NCBI RefSeq assembly: GCF_003182255.1
Contig: NZ_QGTQ01000004.1
Location: forward strand, 116,439 to 180,438
Direction of reading: 5' to 3'
Length of the DNA: 64,000 bases
Origin: Paenibacillus cellulosilyticus
GTDB taxonomy: Bacteria > Bacillota > Bacilli > Paenibacillales > Paenibacillaceae
In this document: positions 43,430 through 51,426 of the stretch, piece by piece
Layout of the letters: each line of letters opens with the position of its first letter
Position numbering within the stretch: the first letter of the stretch is position 1
Made by a program: the position numbers and the translations under genes
The notes under the pieces: model-generated
The model's database searches: none
The model's input: the letters and a program-made list of their open reading frames with translations, nothing else
What the model was told of the DNA's origin: nothing

Positions 43430-44332
43430 TTATTGGTCCTCTTTAGCGCTGCTTACGAGCGAACGGAACGCTTCCTCCAAGCCGCCGCTTTGTATCTCGA
43501 TATCCTTCATCTCCACGCCTCGCGTAATCAGTTCAGCGATCAATCTGTCTGTATCATTGCTATACAATCGGACTCGCCGGCCGTTCCACTCCGCATCCGT
43601 TACGCCTGGGATTTCGTATAAATGATCGTTCGTTACGGTAGAGCCCGCCGTGAACGTGATCGTACGACCGATCGTCGTCGCTTTAATTTGACTTGGAGTG
43701 CCATCGGCTGCGAGCTTGCCGTCGTTAATGACGACGATCCGGTCCGCTACCTGGTCCGCTTCCTCTAAGTAATGCGTCGTCAGCACGATCGTGCGTCCTC
43801 GGCCTGCCATCGCTTTGACCGTATCCCAAAACAATTGACGGCTGGTTACGTCCATCCCAACGGTAGGCTCGTCGAGGAACAGCACCTCTGGATCACCCGC
43901 AACCGCCATCGCGAATCCTAATCGACGCTGCTGTCCTCCGGACAACGTGGACGCCATTTTGCTCCGTTCGTTTGTAAGACCGCTTATTTGAAGAAGTTGT
44001 TCGAGCGGGAGCGGCGTCTTATAGTAATGACGGAAAAGATCGATCGTCTCCGCTACCGTCAAATTATCAATAACGCTGACATCCTGCAGCATGGCGCCGA
44101 TCCGATCTCGGACGCTGCGATCCTTTGGATCACCGCCAAGCAGTTTCACGCTGCCGCTCGTAGGCTGGATTAGCCCAAGAATCATGGATACGGTCGTTGT
44201 CTTGCCCGCTCCGTTTGGTCCAAGCAGGGCAACTACGCTGCCTTTCTCTACGTTTAACGATAAACCGTCGACTGCTTTTTTCCCTTTATATACCTTCGTA
44301 ATATTGCTTAATTGAATCGCCCATTCCTTCAT
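43430..44332 (-). CDS. ABC transporter ATP-binding protein
   Basis: The 300-residue protein has Walker A GPNGAGKTT, the signature LSGGQQRRLGFA, and Walker B VLFLDEPTVGMD, then TTHYLEEADQVADRI with the switch histidine, and an extra C-terminal region as in drug-exporter ATPases of the ABC-2 type. First gene of the cassette 40865-44332. Confidence 0.93.
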   Translation of the reverse strand: MKEWAIQLSNITKVYKGKKAVDGLSLNVEKGSVVALLGPNGAGKTTTVSMILGLIQPTSGSVKLLGGDPKDRSVRDRIGAMLQDVSVIDNLTVAETIDLFRHYYKTPLPLEQLLQISGLTNERSKMASTLSGGQQRRLGFAMAVAGDPEVLFLDEPTVGMDVTSRQLFWDTVKAMAGRGRTIVLTTHYLEEADQVADRIVVINDGKLAADGTPSQIKATTIGRTITFTAGSTVTNDHLYEIPGVTDAEWNGRRVRLYSNDTDRLIAELITRGVEMKDIEIQSGGLEEAFRSLVSSAKEDQ

Positions 44333-44496
44333 CGTTATATCCCCTGCCTATCTTCAATGTTCGTTCATCCGGTTCGATCAGCTGACTTCCTTATATTACC
44401 TGAACCAAATTGGAGCGGGTAGATTATTTTAACATCTGTTTCGCATGACAAATGTCATATATATGTACGCATTCAGAATTCAGACTTTAGAACATA

Positions 44497-44537
44497 CAAA
44501 AAGCCCGTACCGGCTAGCATAGCCGATACGGGCTTTC
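44497..44537 (-). terminator. Terminator after gerW
   Basis: Minus strand: AAAGCCCGTA/TACGGGCTTT and CGGCTA/TAGCCG, followed by TTG; strong stem just after the stop of gerW at 44546. Confidence 0.9.
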
Positions 44538-44545
44538 ATGTTTCA

Positions 44546-44995
44546 TCAGAGAAGCGGGGACTCCGTAATGGAATCGTGGTGGTGATCATTTTGCTTCAGC
44601 ATACCTTGGATACGATCGAAAACATGTGGAGCAGAATCAATAACGCGCTCAATGAGATGCGTATTGTTGTCGAGCGGTACGACCTTCACGCCATGCGTGC
44701 CAACGACGAGGAACGCGATTGGTGTAATGGAAACACCACCGCCGCTGCCGCCGCCAAACGGCCCTTGCACAGAAGCGTTTTGTCCTTCATGCGGCGTCGT
44801 TGACGACTGACCATTGCCATTAAACCGGATATCACTGCCGCCGGCAACGAAACCGAAACCAACCTTAGAGATCGGCATAATCACACTGCCGTCTGGTGTT
44901 TGAACCGGGTCGCCGACAATCGTGTTGACGTCGACCATTTCTTTAATATTTTCCATCGCGGTCTGCATGAGACCTTCAATCGGATGATTGGACAT
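44546..44995 (-). CDS. gerW: GerW-type spore protein (YtfJ)
   Basis: GerW (YtfJ) is a sporulation protein required for L-alanine germination in Bacillus subtilis. The 149-residue protein has the conserved start with HPIEGLMQTAMENIKEMVD and VNTIVGDPV, then SKVGFGFVAGGSDI and a glycine-rich centre (FGGGSGGGVSITPIAFLVV). I start at the ATG at 44995 (GAGGAGGAGC upstream); the longer frame adds 28 residues. In Bacillus subtilis ytfI and ytfJ adjoin; here the regulator/ABC/carrier unit stands between them. Confidence 0.92.
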   Translation of the reverse strand: MSNHPIEGLMQTAMENIKEMVDVNTIVGDPVQTPDGSVIMPISKVGFGFVAGGSDIRFNGNGQSSTTPHEGQNASVQGPFGGGSGGGVSITPIAFLVVGTHGVKVVPLDNNTHLIERVIDSAPHVFDRIQGMLKQNDHHHDSITESPLL

Positions 44996-45119
44996 TGCTG
45001 CTCCTCCTCGGTGCGATATGGATAAGGACTTCCGTACGCTTTCTGTATTGTGCTCGTACAGACTGCAGATTATGTGCATGCACCCTCAGGCCGAGCTTCC
45101 AACTACTTGCTTTAGCGAA

Positions 45120-45154
45120 AATAAAAACAAGCGTCCGGTCAGCGAACGCTTGTT
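45120..45154 (-). terminator. Terminator of the carrier-protein unit
   Basis: Minus strand: AACAAGCGT/ACGCTTGTT with an 11-base loop, followed by TTTATTTTC. It closes the transcript from the promoter at 48522-48550. Confidence 0.85.
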
Positions 45155-45171
45155 TATCAGTTGAATGAATT

Positions 45172-45429
45172 CTAGTCTTGAGAAACCGCAAGCTCCCGCT
45201 GTACATAATGAACCAGGTCGGCAACTGTAGCCAAATCCATATATCGATCATCATCGAGAATCGTAATGCCCATGTTGTTCTCAAGCTCATCTAGAAAATC
45301 ATAAAGCTCGATTGGGCTATTCGTAATGCTTTCGCGAATGCTTGTTTCCAGTGTAATTCGAGATTGAGGAATAGCAAACGTATGTGAGATCATGACAACG
45401 ATTTCTTCAAATAGCTCCGTTTGTTTCAT
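45172..45429 (-). CDS. Acyl-carrier-protein-like protein
   Basis: An 85-residue acidic helical protein with the ACP pattern: a first helix, then the carrier-site region TNSPIELYDFLDELENNMG, an acidic ILDDDRYMDLATVADLVHYV end. The usual D-S-L phosphopantetheine site reads N-S-P: the serine is kept but both neighbours differ, so modification is likely but unproven. Start ATG 45429 with AGGAGG upstream (a longer frame adds 12 residues). It follows the ABC transporter by 79 bases and ends at a strong terminator. No synthetase or acyl-transfer gene accompanies it. Confidence 0.75.
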   Translation of the reverse strand: MKQTELFEEIVVMISHTFAIPQSRITLETSIRESITNSPIELYDFLDELENNMGITILDDDRYMDLATVADLVHYVQRELAVSQD

Positions 45430-45508
45430 TCGTATCCTCCTCTTGAAAATCCATGCTCCGTACATATATTTTGGAGGACCAATAACGAAATGTCAATATT
45501 TAGTTGAA

Positions 45509-47317
45509 TTATACAATTGCAGTAATGGCCGGTTGATGATCTTGAGCATACATCTGTGCATCGAACATTCGTCGGTATAGATCACATTCCACTAGCAGCT
45601 CTTCATGCTTGCCAATCGCTTGGATTTGACCTTGATCCATAACAATAATGACGTCAGCATCTCGAACCATATACAACCGATGAGCGATCGTAATCGTTGT
45701 CTTCCCTTCTGACAATCGATTCAACGCTTGAACGATATCCCGTTCTGATTCAGAGTCAAGCGCAGAGGTCGCTTCATCAAGCAGTAAAATGGGTGCATCT
45801 CGAAGCATGGCTCTTGCAATAGCGATTCGTTGTCTCTGACCGCCTGATAAGCTGCCCCCATGCTCGGCTAGCTCCGAATCCAGCCCATCAGGGAGCCTCA
45901 TGACGAAATCCAGAGCATTCGCAGCCTGCAGCGCGTCCAGCATCTCCTCTTCACTAGCATCCGCTTTACCGTACAACAAGTTGTCTCGTATTGTCCCTGT
46001 GTAGAGTCTAGACTCCTGAGGCACCAACGAATAGTAGCTGCGCAGCAGGGAAAGCTCCATCGTTTCTTGACTTGCCCCATTGAGCTTAATTACGCCACTT
46101 TGAACACGATATAACCCAAGCAGCAGCTTGAACAAGCTGGTTTTACCCGACCCGCTTGGACCAACAACACCTACACGCTGACCTTTTATAATCGTGAAAG
46201 AGATATTGTTGACTGCTGGATTCAATACGCTGGATTGCAATGCGTCTTCATCGAACGAATGGGAATAATCGAATTGGACGTTCTCCACCTCGAGCTTTTC
46301 GAATACAGCTTTACGCTCAGACGATGGATCAACGTGTACGAACGTTCGCTGCTCGACCTCACGATCGATTAGCTCGAATATGCGATTCGCGGCACCAAAA
46401 GACTGCTGAGCGGCTCCCCAAGTGCCTGCGAGATTCGTGAACGGCCATGTCAGATGATTGAGCAGTTGGATGAAAGCTAACAGACCGCCAACCCCCATCT
46501 TGCCCTGCGTGACAAAGTATGCGCCGAATACGAAAGCTACTATAAACGATGTCAGTCCGATTCCACTGCCGGTTCCTGCGATTGCCGCTTGAAGGTGAGC
46601 ACCTTTTCTTTCTGTTTCTGTCACCTCACTGCTCAAACTGCGGAATTTATGCAATAGTTTGGACTCAAGTCCGAATGCTTTAAAAAGTAAACTCGTATTT
46701 AAAATGTCTTGCAGAAACGTAAGCTGACGCTCCTGCCGCTGCTGTTGCTGAATGGAGTTGTTCATTATAGGTTTGCCGAATAGGATACCGATCAGAAGAG
46801 TGGTCGGCCCGATGAGAAAACAGATAATGGCGAGCGGCCAATAGATTTGAAGAAGAAAAATAAAAGCAGCAATAGCGAGCAGCGGATTGCGGATCAGCTG
46901 CAGCAATGTATTGCCGAATAAATCACCAATCGCAGCATTATCATTCGTTAGACGAGCCGTGAGCTCGCCCGAGTGTGAGCGATCAAACTCAGATTGCGTA
47001 AGCCGAAGTACAACATCCATCGTATCGTCGCGAAGATCGCGTCGAATACGGGACGATACAATGCCTTTCAAGAAGGCGTCTCCATATTGGAATAGCACGG
47101 TCAATACGAGAATCGTAGCACCCGCGACTATGAGGATGCTCCACTGCGATTGGTCTCCTGAGGCTGCCACATTCGTCATCCTGCTTAAATATTGTGCAAC
47201 ACTAAGTTCAAGGCCAATACCGACAAGCATGCTAATGAGCAGTCCTACATACAACAAGCGATATCGCTTCGTATAGCTTATCAACCTTCTAAAGATAGTG
47301 CCTTTAGCGACCTCCAC
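45509..47317 (-). CDS. ABC transporter, fused permease and ATPase
   Basis: A 602-residue half-transporter of the MDR/LmrA type: six transmembrane segments (about 18-310) then an ATPase domain with VGVVGPSGSGKTSLFKLL, LSGGQRQRIAIARA and the Walker B LLLDEATSALDSE. It would work as a homodimer exporting an unknown substrate, perhaps lipophilic. I start at the GTG at 47317, which lies just after the regulator stop (TAATGTG) behind GAGAGGAG. Upstream is an ArsR-type regulator, downstream an ACP-like gene. Confidence 0.92.
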   Translation of the reverse strand: MEVAKGTIFRRLISYTKRYRLLYVGLLISMLVGIGLELSVAQYLSRMTNVAASGDQSQWSILIVAGATILVLTVLFQYGDAFLKGIVSSRIRRDLRDDTMDVVLRLTQSEFDRSHSGELTARLTNDNAAIGDLFGNTLLQLIRNPLLAIAAFIFLLQIYWPLAIICFLIGPTTLLIGILFGKPIMNNSIQQQQRQERQLTFLQDILNTSLLFKAFGLESKLLHKFRSLSSEVTETERKGAHLQAAIAGTGSGIGLTSFIVAFVFGAYFVTQGKMGVGGLLAFIQLLNHLTWPFTNLAGTWGAAQQSFGAANRIFELIDREVEQRTFVHVDPSSERKAVFEKLEVENVQFDYSHSFDEDALQSSVLNPAVNNISFTIIKGQRVGVVGPSGSGKTSLFKLLLGLYRVQSGVIKLNGASQETMELSLLRSYYSLVPQESRLYTGTIRDNLLYGKADASEEEMLDALQAANALDFVMRLPDGLDSELAEHGGSLSGGQRQRIAIARAMLRDAPILLLDEATSALDSESERDIVQALNRLSEGKTTITIAHRLYMVRDADVIIVMDQGQIQAIGKHEELLVECDLYRRMFDAQMYAQDHQPAITAIV

Positions 47318-47318
47318 A

Positions 47319-48446
47319 TTAACGCTCCTCTCCACTTCGGCCTGTCAACACTCGAACCGCATCATGCAGCTGTGCAATGACTCGATCCTTCTGAATTCGG
47401 TAGTAGTGTCGATTATCTGACTTGTGAAGCTCAATCAAATCAGCAGCTAACAAGAAACCGGCATGATAGGTTACCGCACCAGGGGTGATGCCAAGCTCCT
47501 CTGCGAGCTCCTTGCCAAACCGCTGCCGCTCACGCAAGAGCAGCATAAACTCTAATCTTTTTTTATCGCTCAGCGCTTTGAACAACTTCTCCAGCTTCTC
47601 TGTATCCACCGCTTCTCCAAAATAGACATCGTTATTAATGCCCATGCTTGCCCAATTTGAAGGCGTATTACCTGCGTATATAGCATTACCAATATGCGCT
47701 GAAACACTGATATGAATGATTGTTGGCTTGTCAATGACCGTCGGGTCAACCAGAAGAAAACGACGTAGAAATGCCGCAGGGTTGTCCTCAAACATTGTTC
47801 GATAGCGTTCTACAGCAGCATAAGCATCCTCCTTCATGCGAGTAGCTATTGTTTGGAAGAAGCGTGTGTTGTATTGCTCAAACAGCCGCATATACCGTTC
47901 TTTTGTTTCTTCCGGTTGAGCCAGACATTCCAGCAAGGATTGCTTTTGATTCCGTTCCTCGTTGAAGTCCATGGCCTCAATACGAGTACGGAGCTTGACT
48001 AAGTCATGTTGAATTCCTTCCCATGTCTCGCCTAGAAGCAACTCATCCATTTTATTGAAGCATACCCCGAGCACCATTTGTCCTACGATCTCTTGTGCCG
48101 GAGTAACAGCGAGCCTAGATAGCCAACTGCCCACATCTGTCTGATCCTGATCCTGGAACACGGATAATAAAAACCCAAGTGAGATTTCAGGATGCATGGT
48201 AGATTTACCGAAAAAAAATGAAAGCTCTCGGCTTTGGTAAGGCGTGAGTGTCTGACCTGCTTGCTCAATGAGACGAATTACTTCCGTGTTCATATCGATC
48301 ATGAGCTGTTCGGCATGCTGCCGAAGAAGTGAGAGATTCGCAATCAGATCCATTGAAAGAATAAACTCCATGCTTTCAACGTACGTAATCGTGACAAGCC
48401 CGCTTAAACGTTCATTGTCAGTATCGATACCATCAATATCAGTCAT
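47319..48446 (-). CDS. ArsR-family regulator with large N-terminal domain
   Basis: The 375-residue protein has an unfamiliar helical N-terminal part (about 1-280) and a C-terminal ArsR-type winged helix: EKLEKLFKALSDKKRLEFML, then LAEELGITPGAVTYHAGFL for recognition and HYYRI in the wing. No metal-binding cysteine motif is seen. The ligand probably binds the N-terminal part. The ATG at 48446 has AGGAGA. A sigma-A promoter with two related operator-like repeats precedes it, so it is likely to repress its own operon. Confidence 0.85.
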   Translation of the reverse strand: MTDIDGIDTDNERLSGLVTITYVESMEFILSMDLIANLSLLRQHAEQLMIDMNTEVIRLIEQAGQTLTPYQSRELSFFFGKSTMHPEISLGFLLSVFQDQDQTDVGSWLSRLAVTPAQEIVGQMVLGVCFNKMDELLLGETWEGIQHDLVKLRTRIEAMDFNEERNQKQSLLECLAQPEETKERYMRLFEQYNTRFFQTIATRMKEDAYAAVERYRTMFEDNPAAFLRRFLLVDPTVIDKPTIIHISVSAHIGNAIYAGNTPSNWASMGINNDVYFGEAVDTEKLEKLFKALSDKKRLEFMLLLRERQRFGKELAEELGITPGAVTYHAGFLLAADLIELHKSDNRHYYRIQKDRVIAQLHDAVRVLTGRSGEER

Positions 48447-48463
48447 TGTCTGATTCTCCTATT

Positions 48464-48482
48464 AAGTTTAGTATTTATTGAA
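48464..48482 (-). promoter_or_regulatory. Operator-like repeat 2
   Basis: TTCAATAAATACTAAAC: matches the palindrome at 48497-48514 at 14 of 17 positions, 31 bases further downstream, about three helical turns. Confidence 0.55.
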
Positions 48483-48496
48483 TCCATCTCATTCAC

Positions 48497-48514
48497 GTTT
48501 AACATTTATTAAAC
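48497..48514 (-). promoter_or_regulatory. Operator-like palindrome 1
   Basis: GTTTAATAAATGTTAAAC, an inverted repeat that begins just after the -10 box and would cover the transcription start. Confidence 0.6.
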
Positions 48515-48521
48515 AACACTT

Positions 48522-48550
48522 ATTCTATTTGCATCCACTCCAGTTGTCAA
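48522..48550 (-). promoter_or_regulatory. Sigma-A promoter of regulator/ABC/ACP unit
   Basis: TTGACA (48545-48550), 17-base spacer, TAGAAT (48522-48527): consensus -35 and one mismatch in -10. Confidence 0.75.
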
Positions 48551-48571
48551 CAAAACCCAGTGCTGAAAAAC

Positions 48572-48600
48572 AAAAAAAAGAGCAGCCTCAGAGCTGCCCT
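48572..48600 (-). terminator. Terminator after ytfI-like gene
   Basis: Minus strand: AGGGCAGC/GCTGCTCT with a short loop and TTTTTTTT. It ends the ytfI transcript just before the neighbouring promoter at 48550. Confidence 0.85.
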
Positions 48601-48637
48601 TCGAACACATCGTGAATTGTTTCCTTACTTTTCGCAT

Positions 48638-49333
48638 CTAAATCTTCGGCAATACACGCTGTAGACCAGTCGTTCCAGCCTTCATTTTACGCATCGCATT
48701 GACTAACCGGAGTCCGGCTATGCCTGCTTGTCCAAGCCGCATCCTAGCTGCAATTTTCCATTCAGATACGATACAGGTTCGGTTATAGGCAGGCTGCACA
48801 TCAAGGACAGGTGAGGCCATCAACTGCATAAACTGCGAAGCAACACCAACAGCCGTAGTCTTAACGGACCAAAGCATGCCGGTACACATTGCTGTCCACA
48901 TGGCGTCGCCGGTCCCTACTTCCGTCACCCACCGCCACTCTTCGATCTTCACATTTGCAAGCACCTTCTTAACCAGGCTTGCCGTATCTTCTATTTGCGT
49001 GACGATCATTTTGAGCCGATTCGTTAGGCTGAGCACGCGAGCTGCATCCATTTCCTCTTCCTGTTCACCGTGACCCTGCATATTGTTCTTCTCGGTTCGC
49101 ACCTTAATGCCTCGATTTGTCCATTCCAGCACAGGCATTCGCCACTTCAAGCGGACAATGCCGAATAACGCCTTGATATGAATCTCCAGGTCATCGTTCA
49201 AGTTGATCTTCTTCATTTGAGCGGTCAGTACGATTGGTGAGAACCAGATGAGCATTCCGATCAAAAAAAAGAGACCTGCAGCAGCCCACCATATCCAACC
49301 ATGTGAAAAAGCCGCCATCTGCGGTTCCCCCAT
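48638..49333 (-). CDS. ytfI: DUF2953 protein (YtfI-like)
   Basis: A 231-residue protein with an N-terminal membrane segment (about 11-30), then a beta-rich domain with IHIKALFGIVRLKWRMPV and the DUF2953-like EWKIAARMRLGQAGIAGLRL. Function unknown; in Bacillus subtilis it is the partner of ytfJ in a sporulation locus. Here the two are split by 3.3 kb. Its terminator is at 48572. Confidence 0.82.
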   Translation of the reverse strand: MGEPQMAAFSHGWIWWAAAGLFFLIGMLIWFSPIVLTAQMKKINLNDDLEIHIKALFGIVRLKWRMPVLEWTNRGIKVRTEKNNMQGHGEQEEEMDAARVLSLTNRLKMIVTQIEDTASLVKKVLANVKIEEWRWVTEVGTGDAMWTAMCTGMLWSVKTTAVGVASQFMQLMASPVLDVQPAYNRTCIVSEWKIAARMRLGQAGIAGLRLVNAMRKMKAGTTGLQRVLPKI

Positions 49334-49423
49334 CCTCCAAGCATTTGGCTTGTGTGCCGCTTATCGTCATGACAAGCAGCAGTTGGTTATAGTATGACCC
49401 AGCTTACAGATCTCATGTGAACT

Positions 49424-50071
49424 TTATTCTTCGTCTTCCTTCGTGGCCGCGATATCACGCGGTGCAGATGGAATTGGCGGCAGCTCATCGAACGTCATCT
49501 GTCGACCATCAAATCGTTCAAACAACATGTTCGAGCCATCGTCAAGATCGTCTACCGTAACGTTCGCCGGCTCTGGCAGTGCGCTTAGCGCAGATAAACC
49601 GAAGTAATCCAAGAATGCCTTCGTCGTCCCATAAAGAATGGGCCGGCCAATTGCCTCCGCACGGCCAACTTCTTCGATGAGGTCCTTCGAGACAAGCGAA
49701 TGAATGGCTCGATCGCTCTTCACGCCACGAATTTCTTCAATATCGACACGCGTAATCGGCTGCCGATACGCGACGATCGACAGCGTCTCGAGCGCTGCTT
49801 GCGATAGGCTGGCTCGTGCTGGTGAATAAGCCATTCGCTCGAAATAAACAGCATGCTCCGGATTCGTCGTCATCCGATATGAGCCTGCAACCTCCGAGAT
49901 TTGCACGCCTCTTCCTTCGCGCTTCAAATCGCATTTCAAATCGTAGACAAGCTCCGCCGACAATTGATTATCGATCTGCAAAATCTCAGCAAGCTGTCTG
50001 GCATTGAGACCTTCCTCTCCTGCCATATACAACAAGCCTTCAATAATCGACTTGTAGCTCTGATAGTCCAT
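49424..50071 (-). CDS. scpB: Segregation and condensation protein B
   Basis: ScpB is a kite-type subunit of the Smc-ScpAB condensin. The 215-residue protein has two winged helices, with LEGLLYMAGEEGLNARQLAE at the start and ALETLSIVAYRQPITRVDIE, the family signature. Its start overlaps the scpA end by 32 bases, so the two are translationally coupled. Confidence 0.95.
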   Translation of the reverse strand: MDYQSYKSIIEGLLYMAGEEGLNARQLAEILQIDNQLSAELVYDLKCDLKREGRGVQISEVAGSYRMTTNPEHAVYFERMAYSPARASLSQAALETLSIVAYRQPITRVDIEEIRGVKSDRAIHSLVSKDLIEEVGRAEAIGRPILYGTTKAFLDYFGLSALSALPEPANVTVDDLDDGSNMLFERFDGRQMTFDELPPIPSAPRDIAATKEDEE

Positions 50072-50822
50072 TATCCGACGTTTCTCCTCTCCAATGAATG
50101 ACGATATCGTCGAACGTCTGATGCTGATGACAGCGAATGTGCTTCATCTTCATCAGCTCCAATATCGCCAGAAACGTCACAACAATCTCATGACGGTCCA
50201 TATTTTGCTTGATCAACTTCGAGAATCGTACCGTCTCGTACTGTTTAAGCACTTCGATAATCTCGCGAATGCGATCCTTAACCGAAATTTCATCACGTTT
50301 AACCGTAGCAACGAAATTACGACGAACCGCTCTTCGCAGCGCCTTCTGAAAAGCGCGTACGAGATCATCGATATGCAGACCTTCTACCGGATTCGACGGC
50401 TGCTCATGCATGAACGGAGTCAAATCTTCAGGCTCCTTCGCAAAAACAAGACTGCGCTCGAACTCCTTATCCCGAAGCTCGGCTGCAATCAGCTTGTACT
50501 TACGATACTCCAACAGGCGCTGAATCAGCTCTTCCTGCGGGTCTGGCCCATCGTCCTGCCAATCCTCGAACTCATCGAGCTCAATGACTGGAGGCTTCGG
50601 CAGAAGCTGCTTGCTCTTGATTGACAGCAGCGTAGCAGCCATGACAAGAAACTCGCTCGTCACTTCGAGCTCAAGCTCCTGCATGGCTTGCAAATAACTC
50701 ATATATTGATCGGTAATCTCGCTGATGGATACCTCGTGGATGTCGATCTCAGCTTTGTCAATCAAGTGAAGCAGCAGATCGAGCGGTCCTTCGAATGTTT
50801 CCAGCTTATACGTCACCGTCAC
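50040..50822 (-). CDS. scpA: Segregation and condensation protein A
   Basis: ScpA is the kleisin that bridges the Smc heads. The 260-residue protein opens with YKLETFEGPLDLLLHLIDKA (signature), has a central acidic linker around residue 90, and a C-terminal winged helix with VVTFLAILELMKMKHI. Start is GTG at 50822 behind GGGAGG. Confidence 0.95.
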   Translation of the reverse strand: MTVTYKLETFEGPLDLLLHLIDKAEIDIHEVSISEITDQYMSYLQAMQELELEVTSEFLVMAATLLSIKSKQLLPKPPVIELDEFEDWQDDGPDPQEELIQRLLEYRKYKLIAAELRDKEFERSLVFAKEPEDLTPFMHEQPSNPVEGLHIDDLVRAFQKALRRAVRRNFVATVKRDEISVKDRIREIIEVLKQYETVRFSKLIKQNMDRHEIVVTFLAILELMKMKHIRCHQHQTFDDIVIHWRGETSDNGLSELQVDY

Positions 50823-50861
50823 GGCGTCGTCCTCCCGGGTGATGATCGGCTAGGCTATCGT

Positions 50862-50895
50862 CGTACCCGCAGCAGCAGAACCTGCTGCGGGTACG
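50862..50895. other. Perfect hairpin after ribH
   Basis: CGTACCCGCAGCAG paired with CTGCTGCGGGTACG (14 bp, 6-base loop), between the ribH stop and scpA start, without a U-tract. It could end or stabilise the ribDEBAH messenger. Confidence 0.7.
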
Positions 50896-50920
50896 AACAG
50901 CTTAGCAGCTGCAAATTCGA

Positions 50921-51388
50921 TTAGCCTTGAAGCTGGCGCGACAGGTTCGCCATTTCGATTGCAGACGCAGCTGCTTCCCAGCCTTTGTTGCCCGCTTTCG
51001 TACCTGCACGCTCAACCGCTTGCTCGATCGAGTCCGTCGTCAAGACGCCGAAGATAGCAGGAATGCCCGTTTTCAATGCGATTGCCGCTACGCCTTTAGC
51101 TGCTTCGTTGCACACGAAGTCAAAGTGAGGCGTTGAACCACGGATAACTGCGCCCAGCGTAATAACAGCGTCATATTTGCCGCTCTCAGCCATTTTCAGG
51201 GCTGCGAATGGAATTTCGAATGCTCCTGGTACCCAAGCGATTTCAATCTCGGATTCTTCTGCACCATGGCGTTTCAGTGCGTCAAGCGCGCCAGACAGCA
51301 GCTTCGTTGTAATGAATTCGTTGAAACGACCTACTACGATACCATATTTCAATCCTTGCGAGACTAAGTGTCCTTCATAATGTTTCAT
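50921..51388 (-). CDS. ribH: 6,7-dimethyl-8-ribityllumazine synthase
   Basis: RibH condenses the ribityl-pyrimidine with dihydroxybutanone phosphate, the penultimate step of riboflavin synthesis, and forms icosahedral shells. The 155-residue protein has [23 protein letters not shown] and [18 protein letters not shown], with the catalytic histidine in the PHFD element. It ends the rib operon. Confidence 0.96.
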   Translation of the reverse strand: MKHYEGHLVSQGLKYGIVVGRFNEFITTKLLSGALDALKRHGAEESEIEIAWVPGAFEIPFAALKMAESGKYDAVITLGAVIRGSTPHFDFVCNEAAKGVAAIALKTGIPAIFGVLTTDSIEQAVERAGTKAGNKGWEAAASAIEMANLSRQLQG

Positions 51389-51426
51389 TGTTCATCTTCC
51401 TTCCATGTGGATACGATTAGAATTAA

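Noticed and set aside
45120..48550. Recent horizontal island at the regulator/ABC/carrier unit
   Set aside because: Base composition looks only slightly lower in GC than neighbours and there are no integrase, tRNA or flanking repeats, so I cannot support recent transfer.
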